Shown here: positions 48,611-57,177 of the stretch, piece after piece | Layout: every line of letters begins with the position of its first letter | Numbering within the stretch: the first letter of the stretch is position 1 | Source of the DNA: an uncultured Opitutaceae bacterium | GTDB lineage: Bacteria > Verrucomicrobiota > Verrucomicrobiia > Opitutales > Opitutaceae | Assembly (NCBI GenBank): GCA_937958045.1 | Contig: CALFXL010000030.1 | Coordinates: forward strand, 110,851-174,850 | Direction of reading: 5' to 3' | Length of the DNA: 64,000 bases | Notes under the pieces: model-generated | The model's database searches: none | The model's input: only the letters and a program-made list of their open reading frames with translations | Told to the model about the DNA's origin: nothing | Program-made: the position numbers and the translations under genes

Positions 48611-49285
48611 ATGAACCCCTCCCGCTTCTCTTCGCGTATCGCGCGCAGTTCTGGTTTCAGCTTGGTCGAAATGATCGGCGTGCTGGCTATCATCGCCATC
48701 CTGGCGGTTGTTATTGTTCCGAAAGTTTTCTCCACCATCGCGTCGTCGCGCATCACCAATGCCGTCGCGTCGGTGACCACCATCAAATCGGCTGTGTCGG
48801 AATTCGCCGGAAAATACGGCACCGTTCCCGTCACCACCAATAACTCCCGCATCGACGATCTCCTGATCACCGCGGGGCTTTTGGACAGCCGTTTTGTGAC
48901 GAAGATCGGCACGCAGCCCGGCACGACTCTCGTCAACGGTGCCACTTGGACGCGCAACGCCGGCCAATGGGTCGCCTCGGGCGGCTCCGATCAGAGCGCG
49001 CAGTCGCGCATCATTTGCCTCGCGTCCACGACCGCCGCGCCTTCGGCGGCAGCCGGCGCGAACTTCCGTCTGAATGGTAACACGAATCTCCCGTCCGGCT
49101 CGCTGGTCGTCTCGGCGGTCATCGCCGATGTCACCGCGTCAGAAGCACGCGAGCTCAGCCTTAAGATCGACGGCGATTCGCTCAGCGCGACCAACAACAC
49201 CTCCGCGGATGATCGCGGCAAGGTCGTGTACACGGCGCCCGTCAATGGTCGCACCACGGCGTACGTGTATATCGCGCACCAATAA
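48611..49285 (+). CDS. Type IV pilin-like protein (major prepilin candidate)
   Basis: This 224-residue protein has a class III (type IV) signal peptide: a 15-residue basic leader ending in Gly15, then Phe16, with Glu20 at +5. The following hydrophobic helix reads FSLVEMIGVLAIIAILAVV. After residue 40 there is a globular beta-rich part with Ser, Thr and Asn and one cysteine near residue 136. The leader and charged +5 Glu are the features cut by prepilin peptidase. It stands first in the machine operon, so it is the best candidate for the main pilin or pseudopilin. No peptidase gene is present in the window. Confidence 0.88.
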   Translation: MNPSRFSSRIARSSGFSLVEMIGVLAIIAILAVVIVPKVFSTIASSRITNAVASVTTIKSAVSEFAGKYGTVPVTTNNSRIDDLLITAGLLDSRFVTKIGTQPGTTLVNGATWTRNAGQWVASGGSDQSAQSRIICLASTTAAPSAAAGANFRLNGNTNLPSGSLVVSAVIADVTASEARELSLKIDGDSLSATNNTSADDRGKVVYTAPVNGRTTAYVYIAHQ

Positions 49286-49357
49286 TCCTCCAAAAATTCC
49301 TGACCGGTTTTAGCGGGCGAGGACGCGTTTCCCGCCCGCCTTTGCACGCCCTCTGCA

Positions 49358-51019
49358 ATGACCATCACTCCCACCAAGCGTCTTGGTGACCGTCTGTTGG
49401 AGGCCGGTCTGATTTCGCCGCACCAGCTCGAACTGGCGCTGCGCGAACAAAAGCGCACCGGTCGTCTCATCGGCGCGGTGTTGCAACAGCTCGGTTTCGT
49501 CACCGAGCAGGACATCGCGGCGTTTCTCGCGCAGGATGCGCAGACGCCGACGGTCAATGTCGCCAAGCTCGATATTCCCGCGGAGATCGTGTCGCTCGTG
49601 CCGTACGATTTCTGCAAAGAGACCGCCATCCTGCCGTGTAGTCGAGAAGCGGATACACTCACGGTGGTGATGGCAGACCCGTTCGATGTCGTGACGATCG
49701 ATCGCGTCGAGCAGATGACGCGTCTCAAGGTCGAGGTCCTCAACGCGCCCAAGCCCGACATCCTCGAAAAACTCGCCGCAGTCTATGACCGCGAAGGTTC
49801 GCTCGATCAAACGATCGACGAGCTGATGAAAATCAGCGCGCGCAGGGGCGACGATAACACCGCGCCGATGATTCGCGCGGTCGAGCAGATCATCGCCGCC
49901 GCGGTGCGAAAATCCGCCAGCGATATCCATTTTGAACCCGACGAAAAATCGTTGCGCATCCGCATGCGCAACGACGGCGTGCTGCAGTCGTTCCTGCTCA
50001 TTCCGAAAGATCTTCAGGATGCCTTCATCGCCCGCCTGAAGGTCATGGCGAATCTCGATGTATCCGAAACGCGACTACCACAGGATGGTCGTTTCAGTTT
50101 CACGCTGGGACGCCGCGAGCTGAATCTCCGCGTCTCCTGCCTGCCCACGAATTTCGGCGAAAGTGTCGTCGTCCGCGTCCTCGATAGCGGCAATTTGCTT
50201 CTCAATCTCCAGTCGCTTGGCATGCGCCCGGAAGATGAAACCGCGCTAAGCGATGCCGTCGCCCGACCGCATGGCGTCATCCTCATCACCGGACCGACAG
50301 GTAGTGGAAAAACCACGACACTCTACACGGCGCTGAATAACGTGAATCGCCTCGAACGCGCTGTCTTCACCTTGGAAGATCCGATCGAGTATCGGCTGCC
50401 GCACATCCGGCAGACGCAGATCAACGAGAAGATCGGACTTACGTTCGGAAACGGTCTGCGCACGCTGCTGCGACAGGATCCCGATGTGTTGCTGGTCGGC
50501 GAAACGCGCGATCGCGAAACGGCGCAGCTCATGGTGCGCGCCGCGCTCACCGGACATTTGGTTTTCAGTTCGCTGCACACCAACGATACCTTCAGCGCGA
50601 TCCCGCGTTTGATCGATTTGGGCGTTGAACCGTTTCTGCTCTCATCGACATTGCGCCTGATCATCGCGCAACGTTTGGTGCGCCGCCTGTGCCCGGCTTG
50701 CCGGCAAGCGATTCAAAATCCTTGCGAGCACTTACGCTCGTTTAATCTGCCGGTTCCCGACGATGAAGATCCCTCGCTGTGGAAAGCAACGGGGTGTTCG
50801 GAGTGTCGTCAGCAAGGTTATCGCGGTCGCGTCGCAATCTTCGAAGTGCTCGCGATCGATGAGGACTATCATCCGCTGCTCCACGCCGGAAATGCCGACA
50901 AGATTCGTGAACTCGCGCGCGCGAAAGGCATGCCGCTGCTTTTCGACGATGGACTTCGACGAGCATTTCGCGGCGAGACGACGATCGAGGAGGTTTTTCG
51001 CGTAGCCTACGCGACGTGA
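49358..51019 (+). CDS. PilB/GspE-type secretion ATPase with MshEN-like N-terminal domain
   Basis: This 553-residue hexameric ATPase drives pilin or pseudopilin assembly. The N-terminus (residues 8-60) matches the MshEN domain, a possible cyclic di-GMP sensor. The first motif, R8-L-G to Gln31, fits well. The second, from Leu37, lacks the usual Arg and the last Gln. The ATPase core has the Walker A motif GPTGSGKTTT from residue 312, Asp-box and His-box segments including SSLHTNDTFSAIPRL, and a zinc motif CPAC then CSEC. These are typical PilB/GspE features. Its position second in the operon, followed 4 bases later by the PilC/GspF gene, supports an assembly motor. Confidence 0.94.
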   Translation: MTITPTKRLGDRLLEAGLISPHQLELALREQKRTGRLIGAVLQQLGFVTEQDIAAFLAQDAQTPTVNVAKLDIPAEIVSLVPYDFCKETAILPCSREADTLTVVMADPFDVVTIDRVEQMTRLKVEVLNAPKPDILEKLAAVYDREGSLDQTIDELMKISARRGDDNTAPMIRAVEQIIAAAVRKSASDIHFEPDEKSLRIRMRNDGVLQSFLLIPKDLQDAFIARLKVMANLDVSETRLPQDGRFSFTLGRRELNLRVSCLPTNFGESVVVRVLDSGNLLLNLQSLGMRPEDETALSDAVARPHGVILITGPTGSGKTTTLYTALNNVNRLERAVFTLEDPIEYRLPHIRQTQINEKIGLTFGNGLRTLLRQDPDVLLVGETRDRETAQLMVRAALTGHLVFSSLHTNDTFSAIPRLIDLGVEPFLLSSTLRLIIAQRLVRRLCPACRQAIQNPCEHLRSFNLPVPDDEDPSLWKATGCSECRQQGYRGRVAIFEVLAIDEDYHPLLHAGNADKIRELARAKGMPLLFDDGLRRAFRGETTIEEVFRVAYAT

Positions 51020-51023
51020 TGCC

Positions 51024-52232
51024 ATGACCACGTTTCACTACCGAGCCTACAATGCCAGCGGGCAGACCATCACGGGCGTCCTCGTGGCGGACAATGTGAG
51101 CGCGCTCGAAACGCGTTTGCGTGCGGCCGGTGTGTGGTTGCTCGAAGCGAAAGAGGGCGGATCAGCGGTGGCGACGGAAGAAAACGAAGTCAGCCGCGTG
51201 AAGGTGAAGCGAGGTGATCTCATCGGATTCTTTGTGCAGATGGCGCTGCTGCTGAAAGCAGGCATCACCTTGCCCAACGCGCTCGAGCGCCTCGCACTCG
51301 ATGCGGAGGGTTCAAAACTCGGCGTGGTGCTCTCGTCGATCCGCGAGCAAGTGGCGATCGGTGTCCCGCTGCATCAAGCGATGCAGCGTTTCCCCAAAAC
51401 ATTTTCCAAGCAGATCACCGCGATGGTCGAGGCGGGCGAGGTGAGCGGGAAACTCCCCGATGTTTTCGAGAGCTTGAGCGGTTACTACGAATGGCTCGAT
51501 CAACTCACTGCGGATATTCGTCAGGCGCTGGTTTATCCGGTGATGGTGATGTGCGCGGCGTCCGCGCTGGTGCTGTTGTTGTTCACCTTCGTGGTGCCGC
51601 GATTCGTGGGTTTGCTGATCGATCTCAACCTGCAAGTGCCCGCGCTCACGCGTGTGATGATGGCGATCAGCGATGTGCTCGTGAATCACTGGTATGTGCT
51701 GGTCGCCGTGTTGGTGGGCGCGCCCGTCGGACTGAAGCTGGCGCTGAAAATTCCTTCGTTTGCGACGGCGTTCGATCGCGCGCTGATGCGGATTCCGATC
51801 TTCGGACCGCTCATCGGCATGTTCGCGCTGTCGCGTTTCAGCCACAATCTCGCGATGCTGTATCGCTCGGGGATCACGCTGCTGCGCGGTCTCGAGATTT
51901 GCCAGCACCTCGTCGGCAATCGCGCAGTGGCGCAGGCGGTCGAGGATGTGCGGCGTGGTGTGCTTGAAGGTGTGCCGATGCACAAGTGTCTCGCGCAACA
52001 GTCGGTCTTTCCTCCCACGCTGGTCACGATGATCGCAACCGGCGAGAGCTCGGGCAGTCTCGATTTCGCGTTACAGAGCGCGGCGGACTACTACAACAAA
52101 CTGATCCCGCGCCGCATCAAAATCGTCTTCGCGGTGTTTGATCCGTTGATGATGGCAAGCCTCATTGCGGTGGTGGGCATCGTGGCGCTCTCGGTGATTC
52201 TGCCGATCCTTCAACTTTGGGATGTGCGATGA
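51024..52232 (+). CDS. PilC/GspF-type inner-membrane platform protein
   Basis: This 402-residue polytopic protein forms the inner-membrane platform that connects the assembly ATPase to the pilus. It has a soluble N-terminus and two repeated F-domains. The first shows FFVQMALLLKAGITLPNALE, and the second FSHNLAMLYRSGITLLRGLE. The membrane segments are near residues 167-190, 217-237 and the C-terminal 365-395 (IAVVGIVALSVILPIL). Start 51024 lies 4 bases after the ATPase stop. Its stop codon overlaps the start of the next prepilin gene in an ATGA arrangement, so translation is probably coupled. Confidence 0.94.
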   Translation: MTTFHYRAYNASGQTITGVLVADNVSALETRLRAAGVWLLEAKEGGSAVATEENEVSRVKVKRGDLIGFFVQMALLLKAGITLPNALERLALDAEGSKLGVVLSSIREQVAIGVPLHQAMQRFPKTFSKQITAMVEAGEVSGKLPDVFESLSGYYEWLDQLTADIRQALVYPVMVMCAASALVLLLFTFVVPRFVGLLIDLNLQVPALTRVMMAISDVLVNHWYVLVAVLVGAPVGLKLALKIPSFATAFDRALMRIPIFGPLIGMFALSRFSHNLAMLYRSGITLLRGLEICQHLVGNRAVAQAVEDVRRGVLEGVPMHKCLAQQSVFPPTLVTMIATGESSGSLDFALQSAADYYNKLIPRRIKIVFAVFDPLMMASLIAVVGIVALSVILPILQLWDVR

Positions 52233-53074
52233 GAACGGACGAAGAAGTTTCCATTGCGATAGCAGTAGCGCCGACGGCCCGCCGGGCTTGGGATGCGAAC
52301 TGCCGGCGGGTCGCCGGCGCTCCCAAGGCTGCGTTCTCCTTGATCGAAATGATCGGCGTGCTGGCGATGATGGCGATTCTTGCGTCGGTGATCGCTCCAA
52401 GCGCGATGAAGATGATGGATCTCGCCGCGGTTCGTGCAGAGGAAGAAACGCTGAAAAATCTGGCGAGAGAAGTCGTACGTTATGTCCGTGATACGGGCGA
52501 CGTGCCGACGGGCGCCGATTGGGTGACGAAGCTGCAGAGCTATTCGGAGCTCAACGCCGGCGAGCTCACCAACAACAAGCGTCAGCGTGCGCGGGTCTTT
52601 CTTTTCGACGCGACGACTCAGCGGGCAATGTTTCTTTCGGTGATGAGTCCTAACGCGACGCTCGGCGTGCCCACGACCCTTTCATCGCAAAATTTCCAGC
52701 GAATCTGGGACACGGCGGATAATCAGATCCCGACGACGCAGAGTTGGGCGGGATGGAGTGCGTGGAATGCCGTGCCCAACAGCCATCAACACCTGGTGAT
52801 CCAGCGCATCCATTTGGGCAAAGAGCTGCAGACGTTTCCGATCGTGCTGGTTCATTCGGGCAGTGTGGGCGCGCGATATGAGGTGATTCCGTCAAGCGCC
52901 GGCATCGTCTCGCTGCCGGTCGGTGCGATTCCCGTTCCGCTAACACTGCGAGCGGGGCAGCGCGTGAATCTCTACGCGTCGCCAATGGCGACAACGCCTG
53001 CCTATACCTACGTGGTGAGCGACTCTGGCAAAACGCTGGAATTCACCAGCGACAATCGTTGGACGGCAAAATGA
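52229..53074 (+). CDS. Second prepilin-like protein with repeat-derived long leader
   Basis: The 281-residue protein has a type IV-type hydrophobic helix FSLIEMIGVLAMMAILASV starting at residue 36, with Glu40 at +5. The leader is unusually long (35 residues) and contains a copy of a GC-rich intergenic palindrome that encodes about residues 20-33 in frame. The residue before the cleavage site is Ala35, not the usual Gly. The body is beta-rich and soluble with no cysteine after the helix. It probably acts as a minor pilin or pseudopilin. The gene overlaps both neighbours by 4 bases (ATGA), which implies tight coupling with the PilC/GspF and PilM-like genes. Cleavage of such a leader is not proven. 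Confidence 0.85.
   Translation: MRTDEEVSIAIAVAPTARRAWDANCRRVAGAPKAAFSLIEMIGVLAMMAILASVIAPSAMKMMDLAAVRAEEETLKNLAREVVRYVRDTGDVPTGADWVTKLQSYSELNAGELTNNKRQRARVFLFDATTQRAMFLSVMSPNATLGVPTTLSSQNFQRIWDTADNQIPTTQSWAGWSAWNAVPNSHQHLVIQRIHLGKELQTFPIVLVHSGSVGARYEVIPSSAGIVSLPVGAIPVPLTLRAGQRVNLYASPMATTPAYTYVVSDSGKTLEFTSDNRWTAK
52287..52327 (-). repeat. GC-rich palindrome copy inside a prepilin gene
   Basis: Bases 52298-52325 match the reverse complement of 63157-63184 at 27 of 28 positions, so this is a copy of the repeat at 63155-63218 in the opposite orientation. CTTGGGA (52287-52293) and TCCCAAG (52321-52327) form the outer stem. The copy is in frame and lengthens the prepilin leader. Confidence 0.75.
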
Positions 53075-54519
53075 GTGAAACACGCACATCTTCCAGCTCT
53101 GCTCACGCGAGATCTCGTTTCCGCCGACGCTCAAACGACACGCTCGGCATTGCCTGGTTGCATGGCGAGTTTCACGCGGCGGTGTTTCGCCGGCAGTCGC
53201 TGGTACGCGCCTGGACGTGTAGTGAAACGGTGGATACATTGCCGGCGTTTGAGGCGGCCTTCGATGCAGCCACGGCGGCGGTGGACTTTAGTGGCGTGGA
53301 GGTTTTTCTGATTTTGGCGCACGAGCAGTTTGTTCACCAGCCGGAGCAGGCTCCGCCGTTTTCGGAAGCGGCCGCCCGTTCCTATCTGCGTGGTCGCGTC
53401 GAGCGTTTTGAGAAGGAACACGGACCGGTGTTGTGGGTCAGCCAGCGCATGGCGTCGGTGCGTCAGGATGCCGCGTATCTGCTGCACATGCTGCCGGCGG
53501 CGTTTTACGACGGAATCAACAGCCTGTTGCTTGCGCGCCGTTTCGATCTCACGCGTGTGCTGCCGGCATCGGTGCCCCTGCAACTCGTGCTTGAGTCGGG
53601 CGGCGTGGCCAAGGGGCAGCCCGTTCTGCTCGCCGCGGCCACTGGTTCGACGACGGCGGTGCTCGCCGCCAAAGCGGATGCGGAGGCGCTCTTCTCTCGT
53701 ACCTTGCAAGCGGGCTGGGATCGTGATCCTGCGCGACTCGGTGTGGAGCTGAATCGCTCGTTGTTGTACGCCAAGCAGCAGTTTGGCGTGGCGATGAACC
53801 GTGTGTGTCTCCTGGGTGCTGCGGACGCCGCGACGCGTGCGGAGCTACAAGCGCGATGTGGTGAAGACCGCACGATCGACGTGGTCGCGTCGTCACCCAC
53901 GGACTGGCTTCACGCGGTTGCCCGTCTGTCTGCGCGGCATCCGGTGAATCTCGTCGCGGGATATCTGGGACGAAAGCGTCGGAATCAACTGATCCGTCGT
54001 TCGCTGATTGCCGCCTGTTGGCTGGGGATCGCCGTGCTCGGTCTCGATGCGTGGGCCACGACGCTGCGAACTCAGGAAGCGCGCATGCGTCTGGAGGAGC
54101 TGGGAGCCAACCAAGCGGCAATGTATCAAAGGCGCGCCGAACTTATCGCGCGTAACCAAACAATGGATACGCAGCGCCGGTTCATCGCGCAGGTGGACGA
54201 AGAGCGCGTGCCGTCCGTGCCCGGAAAACTACTCGCGTACGTGGCGAGTGTGATTCCGCAGACGGTCGCGCTCACGGAGTTTCAATGTAGACACGATCCG
54301 GCGACGGCGCGTTGGCGCTTTCGGTTGGAAGGAAGAGTCGATGGCGACGAAGAGACGGCGCATGATCTGTTGACGTCGTTGCAACGGCAACTGACGCGCA
54401 GTGTGTTTCAGGCACGTTTTGATGATACGGCGCGCGTGATCGTGCCGGTTTCGATCGCCGCGGATGCACTGCCGGACTCGCAGCGTTTTGCGGTGGAAGG
54501 AGGTTTGTTTGAAAACTAA
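53071..54519 (+). CDS. PilM-PilN / GspL-like fused assembly protein
   Basis: The 482-residue protein joins two parts that are often separate. The cytoplasmic part (about residues 1-300) has the alternating beta-strand pattern of an actin-like PilM/GspL fold, starting at TLGIAWLHGEFHAAVFRR. A single membrane helix follows at about residues 311-331 (SLIAACWLGIAVLGLDAWA), then a coiled-coil segment. The last part is a periplasmic PilN-like domain (ALTEFQCRHDPATARWRFRL). I do not see a canonical phosphate-binding motif in the first part. The start ATG overlaps the upstream stop (ATGA). It should connect the ATPase to the periplasmic PilO/PilP-like proteins. Confidence 0.82.
   Translation: MSETRTSSSSAHARSRFRRRSNDTLGIAWLHGEFHAAVFRRQSLVRAWTCSETVDTLPAFEAAFDAATAAVDFSGVEVFLILAHEQFVHQPEQAPPFSEAAARSYLRGRVERFEKEHGPVLWVSQRMASVRQDAAYLLHMLPAAFYDGINSLLLARRFDLTRVLPASVPLQLVLESGGVAKGQPVLLAAATGSTTAVLAAKADAEALFSRTLQAGWDRDPARLGVELNRSLLYAKQQFGVAMNRVCLLGAADAATRAELQARCGEDRTIDVVASSPTDWLHAVARLSARHPVNLVAGYLGRKRRNQLIRRSLIAACWLGIAVLGLDAWATTLRTQEARMRLEELGANQAAMYQRRAELIARNQTMDTQRRFIAQVDEERVPSVPGKLLAYVASVIPQTVALTEFQCRHDPATARWRFRLEGRVDGDEETAHDLLTSLQRQLTRSVFQARFDDTARVIVPVSIAADALPDSQRFAVEGGLFEN
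54495..54503 (+). promoter_or_regulatory. Strong Shine-Dalgarno before a TTG start
   Basis: GGAAGGAGG lies 5 bases upstream of the TTG at 54509. That spacing is ideal and makes this rare codon the likely start of the PilO-like gene. Most genes in the window lack such a clear signal, so this one probably compensates for the weak start codon. Confidence 0.75.
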
Positions 54520-55147
54520 AACACCCTCGCGAGGGCAGGCGTTCTGGCAGGTGCTCACGGAAGTTCCCGGCTGGCCGGATGCCCCGGTTTCGGCGCGAGT
54601 ACGACGGGCGCTGCCGGTGGTGCTTCCTTTGATTGCGCTGTTCGTTTTGGCCGTGTGGCGCTGGAATTCTCTCGAAGCTCAATTGCAGGCGTATCGCGCC
54701 GAAACGCGTCCATTGCTCGCGTTGGAGAATGAAGTTTTCCGATTGGAAAATTCCGTCTCGCCCGAGGCGGTCGCGGAACTGAACGAACGCGCGGTAGTCG
54801 CGAGCCGATTGCTCGTGAAGACGCCGGAGGAGATCACTGCGCTGATGACCGGTTTGAAAAACGAAGCGGAAGCGCGTGGTTTCGACGCAACGTGGACCGT
54901 CGGCGAGTCCGAGGAGAACGAGGATGGTGTGGTCACGTTCACGCCGGTGCGGGGAAAACTCACGGCAAAGCCGAATATCGCGGACCCTTTTAATGGATTG
55001 CTGGCGATGCTCGATCGTCTCCAAGCCGCGGGCAAACGGATCGACCTCATGCGGTTGAGCGTCCGTGTCGATGAACAGAAGTGGAGGCCCGTCGAAGTAA
55101 ACCTCCGTCTCGCGCAGCCGAAAGAGCATGAAAAAGCATCTCAATAA
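54509..55147 (+). CDS. PilO/GspM-like inner-membrane assembly protein
   Basis: The 212-residue product has one N-terminal membrane helix at about residues 34-52 (ALPVVLPLIALFVLAVWRW), then a coiled-coil region with an alternating Leu/Glu pattern (LEAQLQAYRAETRPLLALEN). A small alpha/beta periplasmic domain ends it. This is the architecture of PilO, which pairs with PilN. I choose the TTG at 54509 because of the near-perfect Shine-Dalgarno at 54495-54503. An ATG at 54464 would overlap the upstream gene by 56 bases and lacks such a site. It overlaps the previous gene by 11 bases and the next by 20. Confidence 0.78.
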   Translation: MKTKTPSRGQAFWQVLTEVPGWPDAPVSARVRRALPVVLPLIALFVLAVWRWNSLEAQLQAYRAETRPLLALENEVFRLENSVSPEAVAELNERAVVASRLLVKTPEEITALMTGLKNEAEARGFDATWTVGESEENEDGVVTFTPVRGKLTAKPNIADPFNGLLAMLDRLQAAGKRIDLMRLSVRVDEQKWRPVEVNLRLAQPKEHEKASQ

Positions 55148-55667
55148 CCCCTGGATCGTCGGTGTCTTGGTCCTCATAGCGGTCGCCGTGGTGGCCGACG
55201 CGTTGATGCCTGCTCGCGAAGAAACGGGAGAGGTTCCTAACTTTGCTCACGAGCATGAGGCCCCACTGCTGACCTCTCCCGAGACTGCCGAGGCGGTGTC
55301 TTCGTCGTTCGTGGAAATCCGCGAAGCGCTCAAGGAGCTCGCGCTGAGCAACGCGCTGCGCGACCCGTTTGTTTATCGTCCCAAAGAAGTCGCGCCGGTC
55401 GTGTTGACGGAGAAGACGCGCCAGCCCGATATCGTCGAAACCATCCGACTCACGGCGTTGTGGACGCAGGGCGGGCGGACGTGGGCGTTGATCAACGGCC
55501 GCGCGCACCAAGCGGGCGATGAAATCGGCCGTCTCACGATAGAAACCGCCACGCCGGACGGCGTGTGGGTCACGCATTGGAAAGGCCGCGATTTCGTCGA
55601 AATCGGCGCCCACTTCACACTCGTGACGCCGGCCGAGGAGCCGAAATCGCTTTCAAGTTTCAACTGA
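55128..55667 (+). CDS. PilP/GspC-like periplasmic protein
   Basis: The 179-residue protein has an N-terminal membrane anchor (NNPWIVGVLVLIAVAVVADA). A disordered acidic stretch is followed by a beta-rich homology-region-type domain from about residue 85 (DPFVYRPKEV, then TALWTQGGRTWALINGRAHQ and AGDEIGRLTIETATPDGVWV). The phrase pattern of a DPF box, then a xALINGxxxxxGDxI strand pair, is typical of GspC and PilP, which contact the secretin. The start overlaps the PilO-like gene by 20 bases. The secretin begins 14 bases after its stop. Confidence 0.8.
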   Translation: MKKHLNNPWIVGVLVLIAVAVVADALMPAREETGEVPNFAHEHEAPLLTSPETAEAVSSSFVEIREALKELALSNALRDPFVYRPKEVAPVVLTEKTRQPDIVETIRLTALWTQGGRTWALINGRAHQAGDEIGRLTIETATPDGVWVTHWKGRDFVEIGAHFTLVTPAEEPKSLSSFN

Positions 55668-55681
55668 CAAGCCCCAGGCAC

Positions 55682-57136
55682 ATGAAAATACCCCGCCGCC
55701 GTTTTCGTATCCTATTTTTCACTACATTGATTGCCGCCGCATCTGTGCGGGCGGAGGACAATGCCGCGCCGTTGCTGGCGCCCGCGCAATCGGAGGCGTT
55801 GTTTAGTTTTCGTGCGGAGGGCGTGCCGATCAAACAGGCGCTCGCGCTCTTTGCCCGGGCGAACAATCTCAACATCATTCCCGATCTCGACGTGGAAGGG
55901 GAGGTGACGGTTGATTTCCGCGACCTGCCGCTGGAGTATGCGATGCGCGCGTTGCTCGAAGCGAACGGTTATTACTTCGTGCGCGAAGGCCGTTTGATTC
56001 GCGTGCGCAATCGCGAAACGCGGGTGTTTCAGATCGACTACATCCAAGCGACGCGGGCGGGGCAGGGCTCCAATGCCGTGCAGATCAGCTCGGGGGGCAT
56101 TTCCTCGTCGGGCGGCGGCGGCTCGAACTCGGGCAATGGCAACGAAGGTTCGACGATGACCGTGACGAACACATCGACCATCAATTTCTGGGGCGATCTC
56201 GGCGACCAGTTGAAGACGCTCGTTTCAGCTACCGGCAGCTACACGATCAATCCGCTCGCGGGCACGGTGATGGTCAGCGATCGACACCTGAACGTGGAGT
56301 TGATCGCTGAATACATCCGGACGGTGACAAACAATGTCGTGCGTCAGATCGATCTCGAGGTGGAGATCTACGAGCTGGCGTTGAACGATGCGTTTCAGCT
56401 CGGCGTGAATTGGCAGGCGGTTTCCAACCGTCTTGATTCGGTTGTCAGCTCGATGCCGGGAACGATCGGCATTCCGGGAGATGGCGGTTTGATCATCAAC
56501 ACGCCGTTGTATGGTCCCGCGGTGCCGCCGACAGGCGTGCGTGCGATTCATCAGCGCGGCGATTTCACCGCGGTGATCGATGCGTTGAAACAACAAGGCG
56601 AACTCACGGTTGTATCCAAACCACGACTACGCACCCTCAACAACCAGCCGGCCGTCGTGCGCGTAGGCCAGGACATCCCGATCTTCCTGCTCAACATCAC
56701 GCAATCGCCGGGCACGCCGCCCGTGATCACGGAAACGGAGACATTGCAGACGATCACGGTGGGCACGGTGCTTTCGATCACGCCGCAAGTTTCCGGCGAT
56801 GGTCTCATCACGCTCGATATCACGCCCGCGGTAAGTCGTCTCGTGCGCATGGAAACCTCGCCGCGCGGAAACACCGCGCCCGTCATCGATATTCGTCAGG
56901 CTTCGTCCATCGTGCGCGTGCGCGACGGCGCGACCATTGTGATGGGCGGACTCGTTCAAGATACGACGGCGACGACACGCCGAAAGGTCCCGCTGCTAGG
57001 GGATATCCCCTTGGTCGGAAAGGCGTTTTCAGGAAAATATGAGAGCAAGCAACGGACTGAGCTCGTATTCTTCCTCACGCCGCGAATCATTCATGACACG
57101 GCTACGGAGAATTCGGTCAAGACGGCGGCGAAGTGA
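55682..57136 (+). CDS. Secretin (GspD/PilQ family)
   Basis: This 484-residue outer-membrane secretin forms the exit pore of the machine. The start at the ATG at 55682 gives the signal peptide MKIPRRRFRILFFTTLIAAA with cleavage near VRAED. An N0/STN-type domain follows (RAEGVPIKQALALFARANNL), then one N-domain. A Gly/Ser-rich loop (about residues 132-160) comes next, and a complete secretin domain with VPLLGDIPLVGKAFSGKYE and the final LVFFLTPRII. It is shorter than most GspD proteins (about 650 residues), with fewer N-domains. It ends the assembly operon. No pilotin gene is recognised. Confidence 0.93.
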   Translation: MKIPRRRFRILFFTTLIAAASVRAEDNAAPLLAPAQSEALFSFRAEGVPIKQALALFARANNLNIIPDLDVEGEVTVDFRDLPLEYAMRALLEANGYYFVREGRLIRVRNRETRVFQIDYIQATRAGQGSNAVQISSGGISSSGGGGSNSGNGNEGSTMTVTNTSTINFWGDLGDQLKTLVSATGSYTINPLAGTVMVSDRHLNVELIAEYIRTVTNNVVRQIDLEVEIYELALNDAFQLGVNWQAVSNRLDSVVSSMPGTIGIPGDGGLIINTPLYGPAVPPTGVRAIHQRGDFTAVIDALKQQGELTVVSKPRLRTLNNQPAVVRVGQDIPIFLLNITQSPGTPPVITETETLQTITVGTVLSITPQVSGDGLITLDITPAVSRLVRMETSPRGNTAPVIDIRQASSIVRVRDGATIVMGGLVQDTTATTRRKVPLLGDIPLVGKAFSGKYESKQRTELVFFLTPRIIHDTATENSVKTAAK

Positions 57137-57177
57137 CCGATACGTTGGTAAACCCCCTGCGCGTGAATCGCTAAACA

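Noticed and set aside
57137..57177. Attenuator or riboswitch for cyclic di-GMP before the GGDEF gene
   Set aside because: The 41-base spacer is too short for a GEMM-type riboswitch.
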